Origin: Arcicella rigui
GTDB taxonomy: Bacteria > Bacteroidota > Bacteroidia > Cytophagales > Spirosomataceae
Direction: 5' to 3'
Length of the DNA: 64,000 nucleotides
NCBI RefSeq assembly: GCF_034929435.1
Contig: NZ_JAYFUM010000008.1
Coordinates: forward strand, 1-64,000
Position numbers and translations under genes: made by a program. Shown one piece after another: positions 49,722 through 59,600 of this stretch; the first letter of the stretch is position 1; every line of letters starts with the position of its first letter. The notes under the pieces are model-generated. The model did not search any database. It saw only the letters and a list, made by a program, of their open reading frames with translations, and was not told the DNA's origin.

Positions 49722-52700
49722 ATGAGCAATACGTTTAATAAATTATTTATTTCTTTCTTCCTAAAGAGGAATCTATTCCTTACTCTGACCTTAATCTTTT
49801 TTGGTTTAACTACCATCTTGTACTTGTTTGAAAAAAGTAGTTTTTCGGGAGGTGCGGCAAAGGTTTATACTTCTGATATTCAAGAGAAAGTAAACAGCGA
49901 ACTACAAAAATCGGAGGAAGATTTAGAGAAAATCGTTGGACAAATCAATAAAACCAGTGCTTTTCATTTTAAAGACTTGAAGATTCCGACGAGTCACCCA
50001 TTTGTTATATACCGTAACAAAGAGATAGTTTTTTGGTCGAACTACAAAGTTGTGCCACAGTATGATTTTTTAGAAGGAACAAATAATGCTAAAGCCTTTG
50101 AGTGGTCGGAAGGTGTTTCGCTTTATCATCGAAAAAAAGCCAAAGAAGACTTTGAAGTATTTTCAATTATTAACCTAAAACATTTTGCCGAAACCGATAG
50201 CAATACTCGTAAGAAAGTTTACAATCATGAAATTTTCAAATTAGACCCACAAGATATTTCGATAGCCAATAAGAAAAATAATGAAGTAATTCTTTCTGAA
50301 AAAAATGAGTTTCTCTTTTCGGTCATTCCACCCAATGCCGAAATTCTGAGTAATCATGCCTTTCCGTTCTATATCATCATTGCTGGCTTACTTTTCGTTT
50401 TGTCGTTAATTGCCTATTTATTTACTTGGATTTGGTTCTTTTACAACAGCAACCGACACGAATTAGTATTGGTCATCTTGCTGTCATTGGTATCTATCAT
50501 ACGACTCTCGATGTTGTATTACATGATACCTTATACATTTTATCAGTCTGATCTTTTCAGTTCGAGATTTTTTAATGCGTCGAGATTGTCGCCATCGCTG
50601 GGAGATTTACTGCTGAATTTGATTGCAATTGTGGTCGTGCTACTCTATCTGGTCATCTTTCATTACAAAATGAAAGTGTATTTATGGCTAATGAATCTCA
50701 GAGCAAGTATTAAACAAGTACTTTCGATTTTTTTCCTTGTCCTCAATTATTTTGGTGTATATTTTTTCTACAAAATATTAGTTAGCCTGTATGTAAAGTC
50801 TAACAACCAATTAGATATTTCGCTAAGTGTAGATTTCTGGAGTAAACCACTGGCGTTTTATTCTTTAGTGATTTTTATTCTTAGTGCTTTCGCCTACTTT
50901 CTAACGACGCATTTATTTACAAGTATCGTTCTGAAATTCAATCGAAATCAGCCTAAACTCATATACTTTTACATAGCTATCAGCTTAGTAATTTGTAGCG
51001 TTTGGGTTTATTTATTCTATCAATATAACCTGTTTATCTTCGTGATTCACAGTGTATATTTATTGGTATTGGTTTACAGTTCGTTCCCAAGTTATTTATA
51101 TACTTTCAGATACAAAACTTCAATATACTTTTTCAGTGCAGCTTTGGCTTGTGCGGCAATCGGCAACTATGTCATTTACACCGAATTAGTAAAAAATGAT
51201 GTTTATTTAAAGAAACAGTTCGGCGACAAATACTTCACCGAAAACGACGACAAAGCAGAATACTTACTGAGTCAGCTTACTTTAGCCATCAAAAGAGATT
51301 CAACTATTTTCAACGAAATCAAAAAACAAGAATTAGCCGGCGAACTGGTACAATCGCAAATTATCAGCAATTTGTTGGATAACTATTTTTCACTGTACAG
51401 CGTAGATGTTCTACTTTTTGATGCTTCGGGAAATTCTTTGAATAACGACATAGAAGCACGTGCTTATCAGAATTATGAAGAGACTTTCAGAACGCCCAAA
51501 TACAGAACCAAGTACGAAAACATCTATTTTGTAAACGACTACAAAACTGATGCTGAAAAAGAGTATCTGAATTTTGTGACTTTGGAGAGTGAAGAAAACA
51601 AAATTGTAGGCTACATCATCATCGACTTGAAAAAGTCTAAAGGATATGCTGCGAGTACCCAAAATGCCAAGAGTAATTTGCCGATGGGCGAACAATTGGC
51701 TGCACGCAATTTCAGTTTTGCCGTTTATGATAAAGGAAAAATTATCTCGACGGGCGGACAAGGTTTTAGTTACCAAACCAAATTATCGTTCATAACCCTC
51801 AATTCAAGAAAGATTTTAGAAGAAGGCGTTGAAGAAAACGGCTATAAACACGTAGCGACTATATCGAGTAAAAGTAATGGAAAAATGATTGTAGTGTCGT
51901 CCGAAGCCTTGAGTATCGGTACAATCTATGCTAATTTCTCCTTCTTATTTTTGATTTTAGTCATCAATATCATCATTGTTGTATTGATTTACGCCATCAA
52001 TTATGGCTTCTCGATTACCAACATGAACATCACCAGTAAAATCCAAATTTACTTGAATGTGTCGTTTTTGTTGCCTTTGATTTTGGTGTTGATTACTACT
52101 TTAGGAGTAGTAGGTACGAAGTTTCAAGAAAGTCAAGAACAAACTTATTTGAACCAAACCGAAAGTATCAGCTTCAACTTGATTCCAACAGTTGAAAAAT
52201 TTGATGGTGGTAAAATGAGCGAAGAATTCTTGGCGGATACTGTTGCAAGGATTTTGAAAAGTAAGAATATTCAAAAAAATATCTGGATTTTTAATAAAAA
52301 AGGAAGATTAGTAGCCGCCACGAAGCCATCGGGAAGTGTAGATGAATTGATTCCCAAACAGATGAATCAGGAAGCCTACACTAAAATTTTCATTGAAAAT
52401 GAACCAAGCGGTATTTTTACTGAAACACTCAATGATATTGAATTTCTTACTTCGTACATTCATTTAAAATCAAATAATGGCAAATTGATTGGTGTTTTGG
52501 GAATGCCTTTTTATGATGCAAAAGCCTATTATGAAAAGGAAGTTATCAGTGTAATCGGTTCTTTGTTAAATACTTTCACGACAATTTTCTTAGGTTTATT
52601 GATACTTTCATTCTTTGCATCAAATGCCTTGTTGATCCCTTTGCACTTGATTACCAACAAATTACGAAAAATAGACTTAGAAAAACCAAGCGAACCACTT

Positions 52701-53468
52701 TACTGGAAATCGGATGATGAAATCGGAATTTTGGTAAAAGCTTATAATGAAATGTTGGTTAAACTGGAAGAATCCAAAGCTGCTTTGGCGGATACCAACA
52801 AACAATCGGCTTGGCAACAAATGGCAAAACAAGTGGCTCATGAAATCAAAAATCCGCTTACGCCGATGAAACTTTCTTTGCAATTATTACAAAGAAAATT
52901 ATCGCAAGGCTCGAATATTGATGTTGACCAAGTAAAAAAACAAATTGAATCTTTGACGGGTCAGATTGATAATTTGTCTTATATCGCCAATTCGTTCTCG
53001 GATTTTGCTCGATTACCGATTCCGAAAAGTGAAAAATTTGATTTTGTAGAAGAAGTGAACAAAGTAGTAAATTTATTTTCGGAAGACACCCAAATTCAGA
53101 TTAACAAGTACGTTCCTAATCGAAAAATAATTGTAATCGGCGACCGCCAATTGACGGGAAACATTATCAATAACTTATTAGTAAATGCCATTCAAGCAGT
53201 TCCACCCGGCACAAAACCTGCTATCGAAATCGGTGTTGAAATTGGTATCGAAGCCGTTACTTTTAGAATCAAAGACAACGGAATCGGTATTCCAAAAGAA
53301 AGTCATGGTAAAATATTTATGTTAGATTACTCTACCAAAAGAGGTGGTTCAGGTGTTGGTCTAGCCCTTGCGAAATGGGTAGTTGATAATGCCAAAGGAA
53401 GTATTTGGTTGGAATCAAACGAAAATGTTGGGACAACTTTTTTCTTTACTTTACCGTTGGATTTGTAA
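49722..53468 (+). CDS. Very large multi-membrane sensor histidine kinase, NtrY-like
   Basis: The 1248-residue protein has a first membrane helix at 15-36, an extracytoplasmic region to about 212, a block of about eight helices between 214 and 490, a second extracytoplasmic region to about 740, two helices at 740-800, a sensor domain to about 945, and a last helix at 945-970. A HAMP domain (970-1020), a dimerisation domain with phospho-acceptor His1040 (QVAHEIKNPLTPMKL), and an ATPase domain with NNLLVNAIQAVP near 1150, DNGIGIP and GGSGVGLALAK follow. The layout resembles NtrY. No response regulator is adjacent. The unusually long N-terminal part suggests sensing of a membrane or envelope signal. 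Confidence 0.9.
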   Translation: MSNTFNKLFISFFLKRNLFLTLTLIFFGLTTILYLFEKSSFSGGAAKVYTSDIQEKVNSELQKSEEDLEKIVGQINKTSAFHFKDLKIPTSHPFVIYRNKEIVFWSNYKVVPQYDFLEGTNNAKAFEWSEGVSLYHRKKAKEDFEVFSIINLKHFAETDSNTRKKVYNHEIFKLDPQDISIANKKNNEVILSEKNEFLFSVIPPNAEILSNHAFPFYIIIAGLLFVLSLIAYLFTWIWFFYNSNRHELVLVILLSLVSIIRLSMLYYMIPYTFYQSDLFSSRFFNASRLSPSLGDLLLNLIAIVVVLLYLVIFHYKMKVYLWLMNLRASIKQVLSIFFLVLNYFGVYFFYKILVSLYVKSNNQLDISLSVDFWSKPLAFYSLVIFILSAFAYFLTTHLFTSIVLKFNRNQPKLIYFYIAISLVICSVWVYLFYQYNLFIFVIHSVYLLVLVYSSFPSYLYTFRYKTSIYFFSAALACAAIGNYVIYTELVKNDVYLKKQFGDKYFTENDDKAEYLLSQLTLAIKRDSTIFNEIKKQELAGELVQSQIISNLLDNYFSLYSVDVLLFDASGNSLNNDIEARAYQNYEETFRTPKYRTKYENIYFVNDYKTDAEKEYLNFVTLESEENKIVGYIIIDLKKSKGYAASTQNAKSNLPMGEQLAARNFSFAVYDKGKIISTGGQGFSYQTKLSFITLNSRKILEEGVEENGYKHVATISSKSNGKMIVVSSEALSIGTIYANFSFLFLILVINIIIVVLIYAINYGFSITNMNITSKIQIYLNVSFLLPLILVLITTLGVVGTKFQESQEQTYLNQTESISFNLIPTVEKFDGGKMSEEFLADTVARILKSKNIQKNIWIFNKKGRLVAATKPSGSVDELIPKQMNQEAYTKIFIENEPSGIFTETLNDIEFLTSYIHLKSNNGKLIGVLGMPFYDAKAYYEKEVISVIGSLLNTFTTIFLGLLILSFFASNALLIPLHLITNKLRKIDLEKPSEPLYWKSDDEIGILVKAYNEMLVKLEESKAALADTNKQSAWQQMAKQVAHEIKNPLTPMKLSLQLLQRKLSQGSNIDVDQVKKQIESLTGQIDNLSYIANSFSDFARLPIPKSEKFDFVEEVNKVVNLFSEDTQIQINKYVPNRKIIVIGDRQLTGNIINNLLVNAIQAVPPGTKPAIEIGVEIGIEAVTFRIKDNGIGIPKESHGKIFMLDYSTKRGGSGVGLALAKWVVDNAKGSIWLESNENVGTTFFFTLPLDL

Positions 53469-53475
53469 ATATGGA

Positions 53476-53493
53476 ATAGTGATTGGTGATTAG
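53476..53493. repeat. 18-base dispersed repeat, copy 2
   Basis: ATAGTGATTGGTGATTAG, the exact reverse complement of 31950-31967. It begins 8 bases after the sensor kinase stop. Confidence 0.8.
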
Positions 53494-53556
53494 TTTTTCA
53501 ATCATCTAATTATCAGATACTTAAAATTTTTAAATAATATAAATTACTTGATTAAA

Positions 53557-53600
53557 AAATAAGGCTGATTGCTCTCAATGTAGAGCAATCAGCCTTATTT
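53557..53600. terminator. Bidirectional terminator containing the DUF58 stop codon
   Basis: A perfect 19-bp stem (53557-53575 with 53582-53600) with a 6-base loop and GGCTGATTGCTCT core. It ends the kinase transcript on the plus strand and covers the stop codon (53595-53597) of the DUF58 gene on the minus strand. Confidence 0.93.
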
Positions 53601-54494
53601 CATTTTTCCTCTTTTTACTAAATACGAAGAAAGGATATGTTCAAAACCTTCGGCAATATCGGCTTCGATAAAATCAATTTTATACTGTCCGCAACGCATT
53701 TTTAGTTCTTGATAAAACTGTCGAAGTGTTTTCTGATAGTCTGCTTTTACTTGTGATGGATTCAGTTTGATTCTTTCGTTTGTTTCTAAATCAACAAATT
53801 CGTAAGGTCGGTCTTCAAATTCAAAATCTGATTCAGTTTTCTTGTCGGTCACATGAAAAATCAATACTTCGTGCAGATTATGTTTTAAATGTTGAAGTGA
53901 TGAAAAAATCTTTTCTGAATCTTCAATATTATCAAACATATCGCTAAAAATAATCACTAAGGAACGCTTATGAATTTTTTCAGCCAATTGATGAATCACC
54001 GAAGCAACGGCTGTTTTTTTATGATCATTGGGTTTATTGAGCAAGTATTCTAAATCCAAAAAGATTTTGTGAATATGCGAAGGCGTTGATTTTACAGGCG
54101 TTTGAATCTCTACTTCTGAAGAAAAAGTAACCAAACTAACGGCATCTTTTTGTTTTTGAAGCATATAAGCCAAAGCAGCAGCAGCCATCGTTGAAAACAC
54201 AATTTTACCATTGGTTTTTTCTGGATAATACATCGACGACGAAGTATCAATCAGTAAATGACAACGCAAATTGGTTTCTTCTTCGTAGCGTTTGGTATAA
54301 ATTCTATCCGTTTTAGCGAATACTTTCCAGTCAATATGCCTTGTACTTTCTCCGTTATTGTACAAACGGTGTTCTGCAAATTCAACAGAAAAACCATGAA
54401 AAGGCGATTTATGAAGTCCAGTAATAAAGCCCTCTACCATTTGTTTGGCAAGAAATTCAATATTACCGTATTGTCTGATTTGCGTTAAATCCAT
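53595..54494 (-). CDS. DUF58/VWA-like domain protein
   Basis: The 299-residue protein has the DUF58 pattern RHIDWKVFAKTDRIYTKRYE at 52-71 and then a VWA-like core with MIDAS-type Asp83-Thr-Ser85-Ser-Ser87 (LIDTSSSM), SLVTFSSEVE and VIIFSDMFD. DUF58 proteins are commonly encoded next to MoxR ATPases and Bat aerotolerance genes; here no MoxR gene is adjacent. The ChlI-like AAA+ at 24283 is unlinked. It follows the RlpA-like gene by 25 bases and probably shares its transcript. Confidence 0.88.
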   Translation of the reverse strand: MDLTQIRQYGNIEFLAKQMVEGFITGLHKSPFHGFSVEFAEHRLYNNGESTRHIDWKVFAKTDRIYTKRYEEETNLRCHLLIDTSSSMYYPEKTNGKIVFSTMAAAALAYMLQKQKDAVSLVTFSSEVEIQTPVKSTPSHIHKIFLDLEYLLNKPNDHKKTAVASVIHQLAEKIHKRSLVIIFSDMFDNIEDSEKIFSSLQHLKHNLHEVLIFHVTDKKTESDFEFEDRPYEFVDLETNERIKLNPSQVKADYQKTLRQFYQELKMRCGQYKIDFIEADIAEGFEHILSSYLVKRGKMK

Positions 54495-54519
54495 AATAAA
54501 TTGCTAAGGATAGAGAATA

Positions 54520-55116
54520 CTATTTTTTATTGGTACTTCCTTTTTGCTTTTGCTTTGAGAGTTTTCTTAAATACGAACTTACTCTTAAACGTCGGTTTTT
54601 CAATTTTGGATACTTTCGTTTTTGCCAATTTTTTTTCAGTCGATAAAAACGATGATATTTTAGTTTAGTTTTTTGATAAAATTTAGGTTCAAAACTTGGC
54701 GGAGCTACCAACTTTAATGTATCTACGGGTTCAAGCATAATGTCGCCGTCGAAGCCTACTACTTTTAAACGTACTTTCGTCAAACCGTGATGTGTCATTT
54801 TTAGCCAACGAGCAGGGTTTTCCGTCAAATCAATAATTCTTCCTTTTTTGTAAGGGCCACGGTCGTTGATTCTTACAATTACAAAACGTTTGTTGGCGAG
54901 GTTGGTTACTTCTACCATTGTACCAAAAGGCAAAGTCATGTGGGCGGCTGTGTAATGATTTCTTTTTAAAATTTCGCCCGTCGAAGTTGGTTTATTGTAA
55001 AAAGAATTAGCGTAAAAAGAAGAAATACCAAAGGATTCATCTCCTAATTTTTGCCCAAAAGTATGCGATGGAATCAACAACACAACAAACACAACTCCCA
55101 AAAGTCTATTTGACAT
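54520..55116 (-). CDS. RlpA-like double-psi beta-barrel (septal ring lytic transglycosylase family) protein
   Basis: The protein has 198 residues from ATG 55116, which gives a clear signal peptide (NRLLGVVFVVLLIPSHTFGQ); the longer reading from 55164 would mask it. The RlpA core has ISSFYANSFYNKPTSTGE, RNHYTAAHMTLPFGTMVEV, TNLANKRFVIVRINDRGPY and GRIIDLTENPARWL. Such proteins act on peptidoglycan glycan strands lacking stem peptides. The C-terminal tail (about 140-198) is very basic (Lys/Arg-rich), unusual for the family, and may bind envelope polymers. No SPOR domain is present. Confidence 0.88.
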   Translation of the reverse strand: MSNRLLGVVFVVLLIPSHTFGQKLGDESFGISSFYANSFYNKPTSTGEILKRNHYTAAHMTLPFGTMVEVTNLANKRFVIVRINDRGPYKKGRIIDLTENPARWLKMTHHGLTKVRLKVVGFDGDIMLEPVDTLKLVAPPSFEPKFYQKTKLKYHRFYRLKKNWQKRKYPKLKNRRLRVSSYLRKLSKQKQKGSTNKK

Positions 55117-55368
55117 TCTTTGTAATTTTATGGATTTATCTATGATTGAAAACGAAATTATCAAACAAAAGCAAAATGCAAAACTATACTTTTTAATTTC
55201 CTAAAAAAACATTTGTTAATCTTAGTGGATTGAAAATCTAATATTTACGCCAAAAACGAGTAGAAATACTCTTCACATACGATAATACTTTAGGAAACAG
55301 CCCAACAAGTAAAAATATTAATTGCTTATCTTTAGTACTCAAATCAATCTTTCTAAATTTTTAAAAAC

Positions 55369-56514
55369 ATGAATTTCAAAAATAAACTCTTGATTGCTCT
55401 ATTGCTGTTGCTTAATACAGTGGCTTTTGCCAAAACCAATACTTTTAAAGCTACTCCAAAAGAATTTTATTTATTGGTGGGTACTTATACCTCTGGAAAA
55501 AGCGAAGGCATTTATGTTTATAAATTCAATAGCCAAACTGGTGATTTTCAATACATCAGTACGGCAAGAGGTTTGAAAAATCCTGCTTTTTTGACATTCT
55601 CGCCTAACCAAAAATTTGTGTATTCTGTGGGCGAATACGATAATGGCGGCGGTGTTTATGCCTTTAGTTTTGATAAAACAAAAGGCGAACTAACGCAATT
55701 GAGTACTCAGTCGGCAAACGGTGCAGGGCCTTGTCATATCAATATTGACAAAACAGGAAAATGGGTAATTGTAGGAAATTATGGTGGTGGTAGCCTAAGT
55801 GTTTTACCAGTTGAAGCCAACGGCGGTTTGGGCAAGGCTATTCAAACGATTCAACATGAAGGCAAAAGTGTGAATCCGAGCAGACAAGAAAAAGCTCATG
55901 TGCATTCTATCAATATTGCCCCGAACAATGTGGATATTTTTGTACCAGATTTGGGCATGGACAAAATCGTTACTTATCAATTAGATGCCAAAACTGGACA
56001 GCTTGCCGCTGGAAACCCTGCTTTTACTAAAGTACAAGATGGCTCTGGGCCAAGACATTTTACGATTCATCCAAACAAAAAATTTGCTTATGTTATTCAA
56101 GAGTTGAGTGGAGAAGTAACAGCTTTTAATTATAAAAATGGAGCTTTAACTGCTTTCCAAACGATTTCAACATTGCCAGCAGATTATAAGGACGGAAAAT
56201 CTTGTGCTGATATTCACATTTCGCCTGATGGTAAATTTTTGTATGGTTCAAATAGAATTCATGATAGCGTCGTGATTTATTCAATTGACCCGCTCACAGG
56301 AAAGCTCACTTACATTGGTAATCAATCCGTTTTAGGCAAAAAACCTCGTAATTTTATGATTGACCCAACAGGTAAATTTGTACTGATTGCCAATCAAGAC
56401 AGCGACAATATCACCATTTTCAAGCGTGACCCAATCAAAGGAACATTAACAGCCACAGGCAAAGAAATTTCAGTACCTACGCCTGTTTGTTTGAAGATGA
56501 CCAGCATAAAATAA
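55369..56514 (+). CDS. Secreted seven-bladed beta-propeller lactonase family protein (6-phosphogluconolactonase-like)
   Basis: The 381-residue protein has a signal peptide ending near 22 (NTVAFA). The lactonase-family propeller follows: YLLVGTYTSGKSEGIYVYKF, NPAFLTFSPNQKFVYSVGEY, ANGAGPCHINIDKTGKWVIV, NYGGGSLSVLPV, AHVHSINIAPNNVDIFVPDL, DGSGPRHFTIHPNKKFAYV, SCADIHISPDGKFLYGSNR and PRNFMIDPTGKFVLIANQ. The family includes E. coli Pgl, but this member is exported and therefore unlikely to serve the pentose phosphate pathway. It may act on an extracytoplasmic sugar lactone. A terminator closes the gene. Confidence 0.88.
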   Translation: MNFKNKLLIALLLLLNTVAFAKTNTFKATPKEFYLLVGTYTSGKSEGIYVYKFNSQTGDFQYISTARGLKNPAFLTFSPNQKFVYSVGEYDNGGGVYAFSFDKTKGELTQLSTQSANGAGPCHINIDKTGKWVIVGNYGGGSLSVLPVEANGGLGKAIQTIQHEGKSVNPSRQEKAHVHSINIAPNNVDIFVPDLGMDKIVTYQLDAKTGQLAAGNPAFTKVQDGSGPRHFTIHPNKKFAYVIQELSGEVTAFNYKNGALTAFQTISTLPADYKDGKSCADIHISPDGKFLYGSNRIHDSVVIYSIDPLTGKLTYIGNQSVLGKKPRNFMIDPTGKFVLIANQDSDNITIFKRDPIKGTLTATGKEISVPTPVCLKMTSIK

Positions 56515-56523
56515 AACCGTAAA

Positions 56524-56540
56524 TCGGGATTTCATCCCGA
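56524..56540. repeat. Short palindromic element, copy 1
   Basis: TCGGGAT and ATCCCGA flank a TTC loop. A near-identical element in inverted orientation is at 56600-56618, on the other side of the terminator. Confidence 0.6.
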
Positions 56541-56546
56541 AATAAC

Positions 56547-56584
56547 AAAACAGCCCTCAAAACAAATGTTAAGAGGGCTGTTTT
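56547..56584 (+). terminator. Terminator after lactonase gene
   Basis: AAAACAGCCCTC (56547-56558) pairs exactly with GAGGGCTGTTTT (56573-56584), followed by TATTTTATT. It lies between convergent genes and can also end metH transcription. Confidence 0.9.
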
Positions 56585-56599
56585 TATTTTATTGCAGTT

Positions 56600-56618
56600 T
56601 TCGGGATGGAAACCCGAA
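56600..56618. repeat. Short palindromic element, copy 2 (inverted)
   Basis: TTCGGG and CCCGAA flank ATGGAAA. Read on the minus strand it shares TCGGG, TTTC and ATCCCGAA with copy 1. It ends 4 bases before the metH stop codon. Confidence 0.6.
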
Positions 56619-56622
56619 GTAC

Positions 56623-59600
56623 TTAATCGTAATTCAAAACTGGAGCTAACCATCTTTCTGTATCTTCCAAACTCATGTTTTTTCGTTTGGCATAGTCGAT
56701 TACTTGGTCTTTAGCGATTTTGCCTAAACCGAAATACTTACTGTCGGGATGCGAGAAGTACCAACCACTCACCGAACTCGCTGGATACATCGCAAAGCTT
56801 TCGGTAAGAATAATTCCTAATTTTTCTTCGGCTTGTAATAATGTAAACAAAGTCGCTTTTTCGGTATGGTCTGGACAAGCCGGATAACCCGGTGCTGGGC
56901 GAATACCCTCATATTTTTCTGAAATCAACTCTTCAATACTTAATTCACCTTCGTTTGAATATCCCCAGAATTCTTTACGAGTACGCTCGTGCATCAACTC
57001 TGCAAAAGCTTCTGCCAAACGGTCGGCAAGGGCTTTTACCATGATAGAATTATAATCGTCATGGTCACGGTCGTATTTGTCCAATAAAGCCTCGATACCG
57101 ATACCGGCCGTTACGGCGAATGCACCAATATAATCTTGTTCGCCAGTACTTTCTGGAGCAATAAAATCACTCAAGCAAAGGTTTGGCAAATGTGACGCTT
57201 TTTGTCCTTGCTGACGCAGATTGTGTAAAACCGTTGGCGTTGCATCGTTTTTACTTACTCGGTACTCCGTATGTTTATGAACACCATGTTTTTCACAAGG
57301 AATTTCACGAATTACTTCTTCAAAATCTGACAAAATAATATCGTCTTCAATTGAGTTGGCAGGATAAAAACCTACTACCGCACGAGCTGTCAATAATTTA
57401 TTATCAATGATTTCTTTCAATAAAGCTTGTGCATCATTGAACAATTTACGAGCCTCCGCTCCTACTATTTCATTATCAAAAATCTTTGGATATTTTCCAG
57501 ACAATTGCCAAGTAGAGAAAAATGGAGTCCAGTCGATATATTTGGCGATTTCGGCTAAATCGTAATTATCGAAATAGCGATTTCCTAAGAAAGTAGGCTT
57601 TTTCGCTTTGAAATTAGTCCAATCAATTTTGTCTTTATTCAACCTTGCCTTTTCAATCGGCACATAGTTTTTATCTTTTTGACGACCAGCGTGGTCGGCT
57701 CTCATCTGAGCGTACTGCGTTTTGATTTCGTCGAAAATCTCTTCTTTCGTTTGCTCACTTTGCATCAATCTACCAGCCACAGGCACACTTTTAGACGCAT
57801 CCAGTACGTGAATGACTGGCCCAGAATAATGTGGGTCGATTTTTACCGCCGTATGAATTCTTGAAGTAGTTGCTCCACCAATCAACAAAGGCACTTTAAA
57901 ACCTTGACGCTCCATTTCTTTGGCAACACCCACCATCTCATCCAATGAAGGCGTAATCAAACCCGAAAGTCCGATAATATCCACATTGTGTTTTTTGGCT
58001 TCTTCCAAAATCTTTGGTGTTGGAACCATTACGCCCAAATCAATGATTTCGTAATTGTTACAACCCAACACTACGCCCACAATATTTTTACCAATATCAT
58101 GCACGTCGCCTTTTACGGTTGCCAACAAAATTTTACCTGCTGAAGAGCTTTCCCCTACTTGTTTTTCTGCTTCAATATAAGGCAATAAGTAGGCTACGGC
58201 TTTTTTCATTACACGAGCAGATTTTACTACTTGTGGCAAGAACATTTTCCCTTCACCGAACAAATCCCCAACTACGTTCATACCGTCCATTAATGGGCCT
58301 TCGATAACGTGTAAAGGTTTTTCTACTTGCTGACGAGCCTCCTCAACATCTTGGTCGATAAATTCGGTTAAACCTTTTATCAAAGCGTGTTCCAAACGTT
58401 TTGATACTGGTAAATCTCTCCAAGCATTATCAATTACTTGTTCTTTCCCTTTTGATTTTACGGTTTCTGCAAAAGTTACTAAACGTTCTGTTGCATCGTC
58501 TCTGCGGTTCAACAATACGTCTTCGCAAAGCTCCAACATATCTTTTGGAATATCATCATACACGCCCAACTGACCAGCGTTTACAATACCCATGTCCATT
58601 CCAGCTTTGATGGCGTGATACAAAAATACCGTGTGCATCGCTTCACGAACTGGTTCATTTCCACGGAATGAGAAAGAAATATTGGAAACCCCACCCGATA
58701 CTTTGGCATGAGGAAGGTTTTGTTTAATCCAACGAGTAGCATTGATAAAGTCAACGGCATAATTGTTATGCTCTTCCAAACCTGTGGCTACTGTAAGAAT
58801 GTTAGGGTCAAAAATGATGTCTTCTGCTGGAAAGCCTACTTCGTCCACCAAAATTCTATATGCTCTTTCACAAATTTCGATACGTCTTTCATAAGAATCC
58901 GCCTGACCTTGTTCGTCAAAAGCCATTACTACTGCCGAAGCACCATAGCGTTTTACTTTTTCTGCCGATTCTCTGAATTTTGCTTCGCCTTCTTTTAATG
59001 AAATTGAGTTTACGATAGATTTCCCTTGAACACATTTCAAACCTGCTTCGATTACTTCCCATTTCGAGGAGTCAATCATAATCGGCAATTTGGCAATGTC
59101 TGGTTCAGCCATCAACAAATTCAAGAAAGTTTTCATGGCTTCTACGCCATCAATCATTCCTTCGTCCAAGTTTACGTCGATTACTTGAGCTCCTCCATCT
59201 ACTTGTTCACGAGCTACGGCAATGGCATCGTCGTATTTTCCTTCACGAATCAAACGAGCGAATTTTTTCGAGCCTGTTACATTACAACGCTCGCCAATGT
59301 TGACAAACATGGTATCTTCCTTGATTACCAAAGGCTCTAAACCAGAAATAATTTGGTCATTATTTGCTTCGGGCAATTGGCGAGGAGGATATTTTGCTGC
59401 TACTTCTGCAATGGCTTTGATGTGGGCTGGCGTAGTTCCGCAACAGCCCCCAATGATATTCATAAAACCGTGTTGAAGAAAATCTTCAACAATCACAGCC
59501 ATTTCGGCAGGTGACTGGTCGTACTCTCCCATTTCGTTTGGCAAGCCTGCGTTTGGGTGAGCCGATACCATAAATGGAGCTTTATTCGCCAAAATTTGTA

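Noticed and set aside
49517..49738. 73-codon hydrophobic frame before the sensor kinase
   Set aside because: It overlaps the kinase start by 17 bases in another frame and shows AT-driven Leu/Ile content only.
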